NCBI GenBank assembly: GCA_009617715.1
Contig: VTFK01000271.1
Coordinates: 248,001 to 312,000 of the forward strand
Direction of reading: 5' to 3'
DNA length: 64,000 nucleotides
Source: Plectrocnemia conspersa
Lineage: Eukaryota > Arthropoda > Insecta > Trichoptera > Polycentropodidae
How positions within the stretch are numbered: position 1 is the stretch's first letter; each line of letters begins with the position of its first letter. Below the pieces are notes generated by a model. The model did no database searches, had not been told where the DNA came from, and saw only the letters and a list, made by a program, of their open reading frames with translations. Position numbers and translations under genes: made by a program. Positions 12,873-23,461 of the stretch are shown here, one piece after another.

Positions 12873-13329
12873 TGATTTACACGCAGCCAGTTGCTTACAT
12901 GCCAGCTGGAAGTTGACTAGCGAGTCACTGGCGCGCGACGACTGGCATTCCAGCCCACTGGCGCCTTACCGTTTTACCGTTTACACGGTGCCAGCAACTG
13001 AAAGAATTATTGTTGCAAAAAAGCGCTACTCACCTTGCGCCAGTACAGTATTGTGGTGGAAAAGGGAGCTGGCGTGCCAGTAAAACAAAAATATTTATTC
13101 TACTGGTGTTACAGTGGCGCACTGGCTTCTCCAGTGACTAGAGCTATCCGTTTACACAGTGCTAGTCGCTGGCATCCAGTGACTAGCAACCTCGACTGGC
13201 GCGCCGACTAGCACCGTGTAAATCAGCCTTAAGGCGCCAGTGGTTTGGAATACCAGTCGCCGCGTACCAGTGACCCTCCAGTCAACTTCCAGCTGGCATG
13301 CCAGCAATTGGCAGCGTGTAAATTAGCCC
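12869..13329. mobile_element. Harbinger-type MITE (461 bp) with TAA target duplication
   Basis: The left end GGGCTGATTTACACG and the right end (reverse complement GGGCTAATTTACACG) are flanked by TAA at 12866-12868 and 13330-13332. A 3 bp TWA target duplication and GG-starting terminal repeats are the hallmark of PIF/Harbinger elements. The terminal inverted repeats run about 100 bp: both include ATGCCAGCTGGAAGTTGACT and a CACTGGCGCC block. The inside is GC-rich, repeats CAGTGACTAG-like motifs and has no transposase. It ends 255 bp upstream of the FKBP2 start codon. Confidence 0.8.
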
Positions 13330-13583
13330 TAACTATGCCAATGCTAGACTTATATATTGTACTTTTTCACCCTGGTAAAAGTAAAAAAAGCAATTAAACT
13401 TATTTGACTACTCCGAAAGGAATAAATAAAATTACAAATATTATTATGCTCTCCGCAAATATGAATATATAAAATAAATTATTTATTATTTAGTTAATGT
13501 ATTTCTTAAATTATAAAATAAATTATGGCCAAAGAATAATATGACAGTTGTAGTTGTCACTTGGAGTGAAGAATCGATCAACA

Positions 13584-14065
13584 ATGGCGGCCGGCAAGTG
13601 GTGCATCGTATTAGCTGTGTTTCTTTCGGTAATCTACTTGACTCTGGCTACTCCTCAATTGCAAATTGGCGTCAAAAGAAAAGCAGCAGAATGTACGAGA
13701 AAAGCTCGCCCCGGAGATAAGCTGGCCATGCACTATACGGTAATTGTTCTTATCATTCTAACCTATAAAAGTTTTATCTAATTATTTTACATTCTATATT
13801 GTTTCAGGGTAAACTCGCAGACGGCACGGAATTCGATAGTTCGGTAGGAAGGAATCAGCCTTTCACGTTCACCTTAGGCAAAGGTCAAGTGATCAAAGGT
13901 TGGGATAAGGGAATAATGGGAATGTGCGAAGGAGAGCTAAGGAAATTAATCATTCCGCCAGAGCTAGGTTACGGCGACGGAGGAGCTCCACCGAAGATAC
14001 CGGGAGGCGCCACTTTAACGTTCGAAGTGGAACTTTTAGAAATCATTCCAAAGGAGGAACTGTAA
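13584..14065 (+). CDS. Fkbp2: FKBP2-type (FKBP13) ER peptidyl-prolyl isomerase
   Basis: Catalyses cis-trans isomerisation of prolyl bonds in proteins folding in the ER lumen; the family binds FK506. Two coding exons, 13584-13739 and 13808-14065, joined phase 0 across a 68 bp intron; 137 aa. The ATG lies in CAACAATGG, a good initiation context. An N-terminal signal peptide of about 22 residues ([17 protein letters not shown]) is followed by one FKBP domain: [10 protein letters not shown], then DGTEFDSS, then the FK506-pocket motif [10 protein letters not shown], then [18 protein letters not shown]. The C-terminus KEEL fits a KDEL-type ER retrieval signal. Cysteines at the start of the domain (AECTRK) and in MGMCEG correspond to the FKBP13 pair. 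A polyadenylation signal AATAAA lies at 14086-14091. The gene converges on TAF12. Confidence 0.95.
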
Positions 14066-14085
14066 AACTACGTTCTGATAGTATA

Positions 14086-14091
14086 AATAAA
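14086..14091 (+). terminator. Polyadenylation signal of FKBP2
   Basis: AATAAA begins 20 bases after the FKBP2 stop codon. Confidence 0.7.
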
Positions 14092-14375
14092 AACGTTTTG
14101 TATCCGATTGTTTTGTTTTTGTTCAACTCGTTAGAATAAGAAGATATGTTTAATTTATACATTATATTTCAAACGAGGAATGACATATACATATAAACTG
14201 CATAAAAAAATATAAATACATTTCACTAAGGTTTTCACGTTGTGTAGAAAACCTAGACAAGAGTTCGCCGATTCAACGATATTTTTACTATGTACACGAG
14301 TAAACTGAACGTCTGTAAATGATCGGTTGAAACTCAACGTCGTTTTGAAGGAAATACAAATTTGCTCGTTTCGAT

Positions 14376-16511
14376 TTAATACTTTTTCAAAGTCTTTCTA
14401 ATGAGCGCCATCCTTTGTCTGTGGGCTTCCGTTACGGTGGCCCTCTTGTAAGGCCGCAGTTCGTCTGTTCCGAAGCCAGGTATCCACATGTTCCAGTTGC
14501 GTTCTAAAAATAAAATATTACATTTAAAAATCAGCATTCAAAATCCTTCATTTTTTTTGCAAGAACTTCCACGTAAATTATCAGCTTTGGTCTACAAGGT
14601 CTGAAGGGTCAGTAGGAATGCTTGTTACACTGCGACGGCGCTGACACGATTTTATTGCTTCTGAAGTGAATTATTAACTTCTGAGAAGGGTTAACTGTTT
14701 TTGTGCCCTCTTTGACCGATACTCTCATATCAGAAGTCTTAGTAATATTGGTAATGATAGCTATTATATTTTTAAAAGATAGTGTAATATCAAAGAGCAG
14801 TCAAAATATGAAACAATATGCGAGATGCGATGTCTGTACTTCTTCAGCTTATTTATTAGAGATGAGCTGGTTTACATTGTATTTTGGACTTGACCTAATG
14901 AAAGTTCTAAAACTATAATTAGTCTTAGAACTTTCACTAGGTTAGGTATGCGTTTGAACAAAACATGAACAGAAAACGGACGTTTCGCAACTGTCAAATA
15001 GTTTCATAGACATTTCATAGTTTCATAGCGCCTCTCAGATAAATTTTGCTAGTAGAAATATAAGTTTAAGAATTTTTTTATTTCTTTTAAATAATAGAAA
15101 AATACATATACCAAATTAAAGAATAAATTATTACTTATATTTGCCATAATAATATTATATCATATTATTATATTTTTAATCGTTATTTACATTATTTTAC
15201 GCAGTTATAAATGCAGACAAACATTACTAAGGCGGTTCAGATATTAATTACGCGTCAGTGAAGGTTTAATGACTCATTTAATTTTTATCGATTGGATTTT
15301 GAAGACATTATTCAAATTGCTGACATCAAAATCTTGATGTCATTATATCAAAAATGAAACAACAGCATTTCTCCAAAAATCTGAAGTAAATTTCTGTTTC
15401 ACAATGACGATATTAATAGATTTTATTGCATTTATTTATATTCTCTGTATAAATAGATTCAGTAAACCTTTCTAATTTAAATAATAAATTATTTTATACC
15501 TTTCGAATCAATGGGGTAACGTTGGTATAAATAAATATGTTTTGAAGTAATGAGTAAAAAAGTTAGCCGATTTCTGCTGTAAACTAGCATATCCTACAAA
15601 ACACACATAGTCAATAAATTGTTAATGTGACTTGCTCTGCATAACGAAGCTGAGCGATTTGCATATTAAATATGTATGTACGAATATTATTCCCAAGTTG
15701 TGGATGGAAGTATTTCTGGTAAAAACACTTTTGTCTAAACTATAAAGGGATTCCGTCAGCCAGATCTGGAAAATGTAAAGATGTAGCACACGGAAAAGCT
15801 GAAAGGTAGCCAGTTGTCGATTGATCATCTCCATAGCAACTCCACGTGTTTTATTTTTATGGCAATGAATCTGCACTTTAACAATTTCGCATGAGTGAAA
15901 TACTCTAAGGAATGATGAGTACCATAGCTCACATACCGACTGCAGCCATTCAATTACCTCGAGAAAAAACTTTTTTAAGCTAAGCATTTTATTTAGTTTA
16001 TGAGCTTTTATAATCTTCTGTTTCTGTAAAAATAGATTAACGAAGCTTTTTTCACAATTCGTCGATTTTGAAATATCATATATTCGGTTGAATGCAGATA
16101 AGGAATTGTGAAAATGGGCAGAAAGACATGCAAAAATAATATACCCAAATGTAGCTGGACGTCTTTGACTTCGACAGTGGAGACGTGTCTGTGTTTGGCG
16201 AGCGAACACGCAGCGTTCATGATACTATCGATGAAGTCGTCCGCCATCACCAATAGTATCTCTTCGACTTCCTCGTCGAGCTGCTCGGTCGGATCGACCT
16301 CCCTGACGAGCTCCTGAAGCCTCGGCCTGGTTATGATCTATGGAAGAGAAACGGAGCGTTCAAGTTGCCAACGAAGGCAAATCCTGAGCCAGTATCCGGA
16401 AGTTCATACCTGTCCGACATGGTCGGACGCGTTAGTGGCGGAGCCCGCGCCGACGCCGGCCCCCCCGGCCGTCGCCGGACTCACCAGAGGAGGCGGTGCG
16501 GCGCCTGACAT
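14376..16511 (-). CDS. Taf12: TFIID subunit 12 (TAF12), histone-fold protein
   Basis: Subunit of the general transcription factor TFIID (and of SAGA in other animals); its H2B-like histone fold pairs with TAF4. Three coding exons, 16511-16410, 16337-16145 and 14503-14376; 423 nt, 140 aa, phases 0 and 1. Exon 1 encodes a low-complexity Gly/Ala/Pro-rich leader. Exon 2 carries the histone fold, from TRPRLQELVREVDP through VMADDFIDS to VEVKDVQLHL. Exon 3 starts with the Glu completed across the intron and gives ERNWNMWIPGFG, then RQRMALIRKTLKKY, the invariant TAF12 tail. Human TAF12 is about 161 residues, so this is a short but complete form. The 1.6 kb second intron is AT-rich and contains parts of dispersed repeats. 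Confidence 0.95.
14600..14715 (-). repeat. Half-copy of a foldback repeat family
   Basis: GACACGATTTTATTGCTTCT, then ACTTCTGAGAAGGGTTAACT and GTTTTTGTGCCCTCTTTGACC, match the right arm of the foldback at 36452-36560 and, inverted, the sequence at 63843-63950. Lies in the second intron of TAF12. Confidence 0.6.
14894..14941. repeat. Hairpin, 21 bp arms with 6 nt loop
   Basis: CCTAATGAAAGTTCTAAAACT (14894-14914) pairs with AGTCTTAGAACTTTCACTAGG (14921-14941) with two mismatches, loop ATAATT. A more decayed version (AGTTCTAAAACTATAATTAG) occurs at 33022-33065, and both are followed by GTTTGAACA and TTTCGCAA-TGTCAAAT, so this is one end of a dispersed repeat rather than a lone hairpin. Confidence 0.65.
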
Positions 16512-18825
16512 TTTGCACCGCTTCTGTCAACTCCGCCGGCAACGACACTTGCCCCCTCCAAGCGTTAGCTATTCCATAAACGCTAACGGTAGGAGCTAAC
16601 TTTTAGCTTAGCGTCTTCAACAATTAAAATTAATTATAATTTTGATAATTTTATTTATGCCTTATAATCTTGCGTCTTACAATGAACTTTTGTTTTACAT
16701 GCTCAACAAATATTGATAAATACCGAATGCACCTCTGTGAAAATGTTGATTGCATCACTCTTATACATTATCTGAAAATTAATTTATGTAATATACTAAG
16801 GTGACCAGAATTTGAAATTATTAAAGGAGGACACTAAATATAAAAATAACATCTCGGAAATTTTTGTTCGAGGAGGACATATTATTATGAAAACTAAAAG
16901 AAAATGGCATTCGGAATTTTTCATTTAATGATACTGCGATGGCTAAAAACATGGTTATCTCAAACAGTTTTGCTTGAGGAAGACAAAGAAGGACAAAATA
17001 TGACAAAAAACGGATAAAGGAGGTCAACATTTTTGAGGTGGACTATCCTCCTAAAAGAAGGACTTCAGGTCATCTTAATTATGTTGCCATTCTCGGGTAT
17101 ATATGCGTATTTTTGCAATTACACACAATTATTAACGAAACAAATAAATAATGAAAAAGTTCTAACTAAAAAATATATATAATACATTACCGGTCCAAAA
17201 TTTAAGACTAAAACCTGCAACGATGTTCATAGTCACGAATCCTCGAGCGAACTATTATAAATATTGCTACCCAATTAAAAAATGTTAAACTATTTTCTGT
17301 ATTTGCCATAATAATATTATAACATATGTTTCTTTTTAGACTCGCCTTTTCTTATTCTACGCAGAGGGTCGTATAAAGAACTGTTGGGACCAACAAATAC
17401 CGCTAAATTCAGGTTCAATAAACTCATTATTTTATTAAAAATAAATTCGCATAGCAACGAATACATTATTATAGATAAATGTTACAAATTAATAAAATTG
17501 TACGTAATTAATTATTTATTCGTTTCGCATTAATATGTTATCATCATTATTCATACTTGTATCGAATTAAATATTTACTATAAATATGAAGTAATTAAGC
17601 AAATAAAGAGAGTCGTAGGACAGTGCTCAATCGGAGATTCCCTAAAACTACTGTCATATTATTTCTGGAGCATTTGCCTCACTGTTTCACCTCACCTTAC
17701 TGGCTTCCGATAATACCAGCGCCCCCCTGTAGTGCGGGCACTAAAGTGGTGATAATGACGTGATTAAAGGATGACCAGGACGTCGCAAAAGCGGTAACCC
17801 GCCTACGTATCCTTCTGATATCCCCAGATGGCACTTGCATTGTTAGCCATGCTAGATGAGGTGGCAGCAGAAATCACCAGACGGCACTTGCCATCGCAAG
17901 CACCAGAACACGCCGACGCCACCGACCATCGATAGTCATCCGTCGGTCTAAAATAATTTAGCTAGCAATAACTGCCCGCAATCTAGCACCCACATTAATA
18001 TGTAAATATAATTATTCACGTGTGTATCAAATTAAATAATTATTGAAGTATAATGGAATTTATTTTTGTGTTAGTGTAGGTTCCACCATTACTCAGTTAC
18101 CCAGTAGGGTGTACAAAATAACCCATTGAATGTTAAATTCGCACTTTAGCGCTTTAGTGCCGGACACGCATGTAAACGTCATTTGCGTTTCTTGTTTGGA
18201 GATTCTTGGAAATTAAACTCGGTAAAAAATATTAATCATGCTTATTTAGTTCTTACTTTCACCAATAAGCGAATAAATAAAATAATAAAATTCTGCTGAG
18301 ATATTTATTTATAATTTATTTGATAGTTAATAATATTCCTGGCTATGATTATCTAAAATTTTTGAAAAATATAAATTTAACGCCAATTTAAATCAGTAAA
18401 AAATGATATCAGATAATATTGAAGAGGTTTTTATCTCCCAAAATTTCAAACATCTATTCAGAAATTATTTTTGACTAAGCACTGCTAAACATAGACGAAA
18501 TGAAAGGAATAAACGGAGTTTCACCTGCGATATGGTGTTCATAGTGGATTGTCGAGAGGGATTAAAAACACTCATATGTAAAGTGGTAGAATCTCGTTAA
18601 AATACGGGCAAAAATAAGCGCTTTCCGATCTAGCACAATTCCTTTCGACGGAGCGCGAAGTATGTACAGAATATTTTCTGCATCATAATCACTGAACGGT
18701 GGTTCTCATAATACGCTTGAACTAACCAATTTAAAAAACTTGAAAAATATGTAAATTTTTATAAATTGGTTTTATTCAAATTATAATTTATAATATTTAT
18801 GTTTGGTAAAACACTAAATAATTTA
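16512..18825. other. Intergenic region between TAF12 and the TPGVGTY gene
   Basis: Just upstream of TAF12 (16512-16600) the DNA is GC-rich, as expected of its promoter. The rest is AT-rich except for a GC-rich island at about 17600-17960. I see no ORF of known type in that island; it may be transposon or LTR debris. No RNA gene recognised. Confidence 0.4.
18771..18776 (-). terminator. Polyadenylation signal of the TPGVGTY gene
   Basis: AATAAA on the minus strand, 50 bases after the stop codon of the gene ending at 18826. Confidence 0.55.
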
Positions 18826-20288
18826 CTATGTATATATTCTATCAATGATATCAGAAAAATATTGATTCAGATATGTTTCTTTATGAACTTTCTTTTTGAT
18901 GTCACGATTATCTATTAATTTCACAGCATTTTTAAATTTTTCATGGTGATGAGCGAAAGAACAGTCTCTTATGGGCTGAAATCACAATATAAAATAAATA
19001 TTTAGTATTTTAATAAAAATATAGCAACAATAAAAAATTATACTAAACATATCAAACCTTAAAATCTTTTAAATTATACGTTTTATAACGCTTTTTATTG
19101 CGAAACACGTTTTCAATGCAACTTCTACATAAGAAAACTTTATTTTCTTTGTGCCAATAATCTCCTTGCTTGTTGCACTCCGTGTTGCATATCGCACACG
19201 TGTCTTCATTATAAGGTACACATTTAATCTGTAAAGTAATCAATCAGTACAATATCTTGATTTTCACTATAATAGATCTGATATTATTCGATTTACATGT
19301 ACGGCGGGAATGATAGATTTTTTACCACCAAAACTATGGAAAAAGTTCATTTCCCTTTTCTTGTCGCTCGGATGATAAGTGCCCACACTGAAAAAACATC
19401 ATATAAATAATATGAATTATGCTAATTGTGTTTTCGTGTATGATATTATACATACCCTGGAGTGGAAAGCGATATACTAATGGATCGTTTGCTGGATTGA
19501 TTGAACGGAACGAAAGCACTTTTCGTCGGCCTAGTTTTAGTAGTGTTAAGTAGAGAAGGTTGATACGATCTTTCTGGTACCCATCTAGGACTTCTCCCAA
19601 TTACTCCCTTTATTTAAAACAGTATTTTTTTATTGAAAATATAAATGAAGATTAACTATGTTTGTTTTGACGTTTCATTAAAAATATCATAAATGCTTAT
19701 CAAGCCTTTCCGGATTAAGATAACATAAGCAATCAATGCATCGTGTTCCGATTTGAGATAAGAAATAATCTTTGAAACAGGTGATTATATCATGTCAGAT
19801 CCTATTTTTAAGTTTGTTTTTCTTTTGAGATCTATCGGTATTAAAACATACATATACGTAGACACATATAAAAAGTTTTATCTAGATAATCAATTAAAAA
19901 GAAAAATACAGATAACATACCTAACTTGACTTTGAAATCAAATTGTAATATTGAAATTTTCTTACAACTTTTAACAATTTATATATAATTATTATTGTTA
20001 TAAGTACATCCATACCAATTTTATTTTGTCAGTGGACAAAGGACGTGGTCCTAAATAAGGCCCTAGACTGGTACCCCTTGTAGCACCCATTATCCGCATA
20101 AAAGGCGTCAGACATGGTCCAGATCTTGGTAGAACTTCTCTCGGAAGACTCGAACCGAAGCACACTTCGCTCTTTTTGCTCTTGTCCAGAACATAATTGA
20201 ATCCTTTAAATTTAAAAATTTTTATTAGATCGACTTTTGCAAAGAACTTTCGGTTAACAAACTCACGCCTATATTCGTCCACAATCAT
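18826..20288 (-). CDS. Ciliary/flagellar-type protein with TPGVGTY motif and CxxC...CxxC zinc-ribbon-like segment
   Basis: Five coding exons, 20288-20016, 19607-19456, 19387-19297, 19228-19058 and 18975-18826; 837 nt, 278 aa, all phases consistent. I do not recognise the gene. Residues about 55-85 are Gly/Pro/Arg-rich with SLGPYLGPRP. Residues about 139-146 read STPGVGTYHP, the signature of SHIPPO/STPG-type repeats found in microtubule-associated proteins of cilia and sperm tails, and HSFGGKK follows. Residues 183-209 hold CAIC and CRSC, spaced like a small zinc ribbon, with a possible third pair member at C190. The C-terminal exon (RDCSFAHHHE, then KETYLNQYF) looks strongly constrained. Coding is supported by five good splice pairs and by the exact phase fit. 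A ciliary role is inference from the motif. The start at 20288 is the first ATG of the frame; a coding-like stretch upstream (20330-20520) could be an extra 5' exon. Confidence 0.75.
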
Positions 20289-20334
20289 TTATGGTAAAGT
20301 GGAAAAAAATGACGACTCTTCTGGGAGTTCTTGG

Positions 20335-20520
20335 TTAGTTTGAAGCCGTGATAAGACTGAGACCGATTCGGTCTCCGATAAAATGTGTCGCAGGAATACG
20401 AATGCCTTTATGGCAGCATAGACACAAAACGCTTTTCTCGTGATTTGGATCCAGCACGCTAGCTTTTATTTGCCCATTGCCTGCCGCAAAATACGTGGAA
20501 TGACTCAAATTTTCGATTTA
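20335..20520 (-). other. Coding-like stretch upstream of the TPGVGTY gene
   Basis: On the minus strand an ORF of about 60 codons without a start ATG reads SVLDPNHEKSVLCLCCHKG, then IRIPATHFIGDR, and ends TASN. Composition and the CLCC pair look like real coding sequence, unlike the surrounding AT-rich DNA. It could be a 5' exon of the neighbouring gene, an exon of another transcript or a fossil. I do not recognise the protein. Confidence 0.3.
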
Positions 20521-22924
20521 TACGTGCACATTACTTATAAATATTAATGGCAGTCGATTGGGGGAGCTACGAGCAGATGCAAATTCCTCCTTTACGAGTG
20601 GAAGCATCGATGAAAATAACTCGCCTTGTGTTATGGTTTATTTTTCGAAGCGAACGGTGAACTTATCAGATTCTTTGGAACATTAATTGGAGCAATGCGT
20701 CCATGAACATACTCATCTTAGAATATTTTTGGAGTATTAAAATTTAGAGATCAGATCAAAATATGCGAAGAGCCAACACGTAAACACTCTTATTGCTTAT
20801 TTTATCTCAAAATATTTTTCTATTCAAAATAGTATATTTTAAAATAAATATATAAAAATATCATAAAGTTGAACACGATTCTAATAAACCACCGGAACGG
20901 CGTCATTATCGATATCATGAACCGAAACCAAGTTCCGCTCTGTTCCTGCCAATTAAAAGTAGATCACTAATTTGTACGTTCATTTTATATGCATAGGCAT
21001 TATACAAAATCAATTACTTCTTAATAGACCAATCAATAATACACTTTGATACAGAATAGAACAATCATAAAAAAACAATGTTTTATAGATGTTGAATAGT
21101 TCTATACTAATACAAATAATTGAATCACCTTATATAAAAATATAAGCATCCAATTTTATGATATAAAAATTATATTATATTATTCTATCATATTTTTATT
21201 TTCAAGTAATCTATGCTATATTGTATTACATAAATTTGTTAATGCCAAACGATGGCATTTTTGGCATCGCTTCTACCCTTTCATGATTCATATGCTCAAC
21301 AGTTACATTAAGCAATATTATTATTATAAAAACGGCTAATAAAGATCCTAAATATCCATTTCGTGCATACTTTTGTGGATATCTAACCCAATATTAAACG
21401 TACATATACATATCTATATACAGTGTGTAAAAAAACAAATGTCTTTATAAGGTTTATATTTCGGGGTGTAAAATTTCACTCACTAAATTCCAACGGTTTT
21501 TTATTTCTATGTTTTTTTTTTATATTGAAATTAATAATACAGAAAGTTGTTTAAGATGTCCTAATTCTATTACACAACATAAAAAAATCTATTAAATTTT
21601 CATAAATGGTGACATACAACAAAATGTAAACACGTAGATGCACCATTTTTCTATACAACAATATGTTTCTTTGTAGTATTTATTAATATATATATATATA
21701 TAATATATAGCAATATAAAAGGCAAAATAGTTCAGAAAAATAATAACCAATTCAATTGAATTAAACATACGATTTTAAATTATTAATTTAAAGTATAAAA
21801 TATACTTTAAATATGTTTTATTTTTAATGAAAAAAAGGCTAATTTTTAACCTTTAGTTTTATATCATTGTATTCTAAATTTAAATTTAAATATTATAAAA
21901 TAAGCATTAACCGTTTAAGTGCTGTCACGTAATTATTCAATTATACAGTAAAAAATAAATTTAAAGATTTAATTACGATTTTTTTTTATATATTTTTATT
22001 TTTTTTATTCAGGATTAAATCATTAATTTTAATTTTTAATGTTTAATTGACTAATTATAGTAAGTATTTATGAAAATTAATTCAGCATTTAAAAAAAACA
22101 TTATTTTTTAATTGAGTGTGACATAATTCGAATTTCGTACTTAAGAGCCGTACACGGTGATTCGGATTTATCCGCACCTGGCATATAAAGGGTTAAATAT
22201 ATTTAATTTAAAAGGTATAGACTATTGTGAAAACTAATTAAAAATGTTTTTCAATAGTGTATTATCCACAACTCAAATACATTTATATATAAATATATTT
22301 CTAATCCACCCACTCTAGATTTGCTTAGTATTTTTTAATATTACGTTTTAATACGTATGTCTGTTTGTTATTAGATTTCTAAGAATGGGCTAAATGAAGC
22401 ACATTTAATTACTATAAGATATTTGATGAGTAAAGATACATTTTGGCAACAATTAGGAGCGTTACATTAAATACACATTCATGGTATATGAAGCGAAAAT
22501 AAAATATGTGTTTCGTTTTTAAGGGCTCAAACGATTTGCCCTCTAGTGTTCTTATGTGATTGTGGAATTGATATATATATATTACATTTGAAACACACTA
22601 CTATCTATTTTTAACATTTGGTAAGCCTGAAAATGATTCGCTTGATTCCAATGTCATATAAGTCGCACGCTTGATTTATTTTCAGAACCCAACGTTAAAA
22701 CCATCATTTTTTGGAAAGGGGCAGATGGGGGCATATGTCATTCTTGAATTTGGGCATTTATTGAAATATTATGAATCTTAATGAAATAGAAATATTAAAA
22801 AAAAACAAGCACTGACTAGACAGCTTTTGCCCCCTCCCCTGAATTGACATCTATGATTCTAAACCAGAAATTTTTGGGTTATCCCTCATAAACAATTTCA
22901 ATGAAATCATATCAGAATACATTT

Positions 22925-23033
22925 TCACAAGTAGATATAGATATTTTTACTAGTGAAAATATAATTGATCTGGCAGGTGCTAGTAAAATTAAATAAGATT
23001 TAGATTATTAGTAAAATTAAATAAGATTTAGAT
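22925..23033. repeat. Dispersed repeat fragment plus short direct duplication
   Basis: CTAGTGAAAATATAATTGAT, then CTGGCAGGTGCTAGTAAA, is the reverse complement of the block at 33330-33365 (TAGCACCTGCCAGATAAATT, then ATATTTTCACTGGTAAA). Immediately after, TTAGTAAAATTAAATAAGAT repeats with a 26 bp period (22981-23033). Confidence 0.6.
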
Positions 23034-23412
23034 TTTGCTCGTTTACTTTATAATTTAAAGAAATGTTAAAAGGTACATGTGAATACCATTCGATCGTTTT
23101 ATTACATATTTTGTTCTATACCTCGATTTACGAGATATTTCCTGAAACAAATCTATGAGTGTGTATTAATTAAACATAACTTTTGGGTTTCGGATAAAAA
23201 ATCATTTGATATCACGTCGTTTGAAACGCCGCCCAAAGAAAGTGTCAAAAAGAGGTCCTAGAATTAAATGAGGTGACTATTCTAAACAGGTATTCGACCA
23301 ATCTAGTGTAGATTTTTTTTCGACCAATTACGCCGAAGAAAAAATTTATCTCCCTTGGAGCGTTTGGCGCTACTATAATATTGGTGTTCTACAAATCGGT
23401 TTTAAGCGTTTT

Positions 23413-23461
23413 GAGCCACTATGGCTGACCACATCTTCAGATGTGGTCAGCCATAATGACT
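23413..23461. repeat. Near-perfect hairpin with TTCA loop
   Basis: ATGGCTGACCACATC (23421-23435) and GATGTGGTCAGCCAT (23440-23454) are perfect complements around a 4 nt loop. Pairing extends outward to about 24 bp per arm with only two mismatches, both C·A on the plus strand, which would be G·U pairs in a minus-strand transcript. Confidence 0.85.

Noticed and set aside
15622..16209. 195-codon minus-strand open frame
   Set aside because: It overlaps TAF12 exon 2 in another frame and runs on into the AT-rich TAF12 intron. No domain visible; the TAF12 frame explains the coding signal.
17382..18117. LTR-like segment (TGTTGGGACC ... GTGTACA) with GC-rich centre
   Set aside because: No target-site duplication and no matching second LTR or retroelement sequence nearby; kept only as a GC-rich island.
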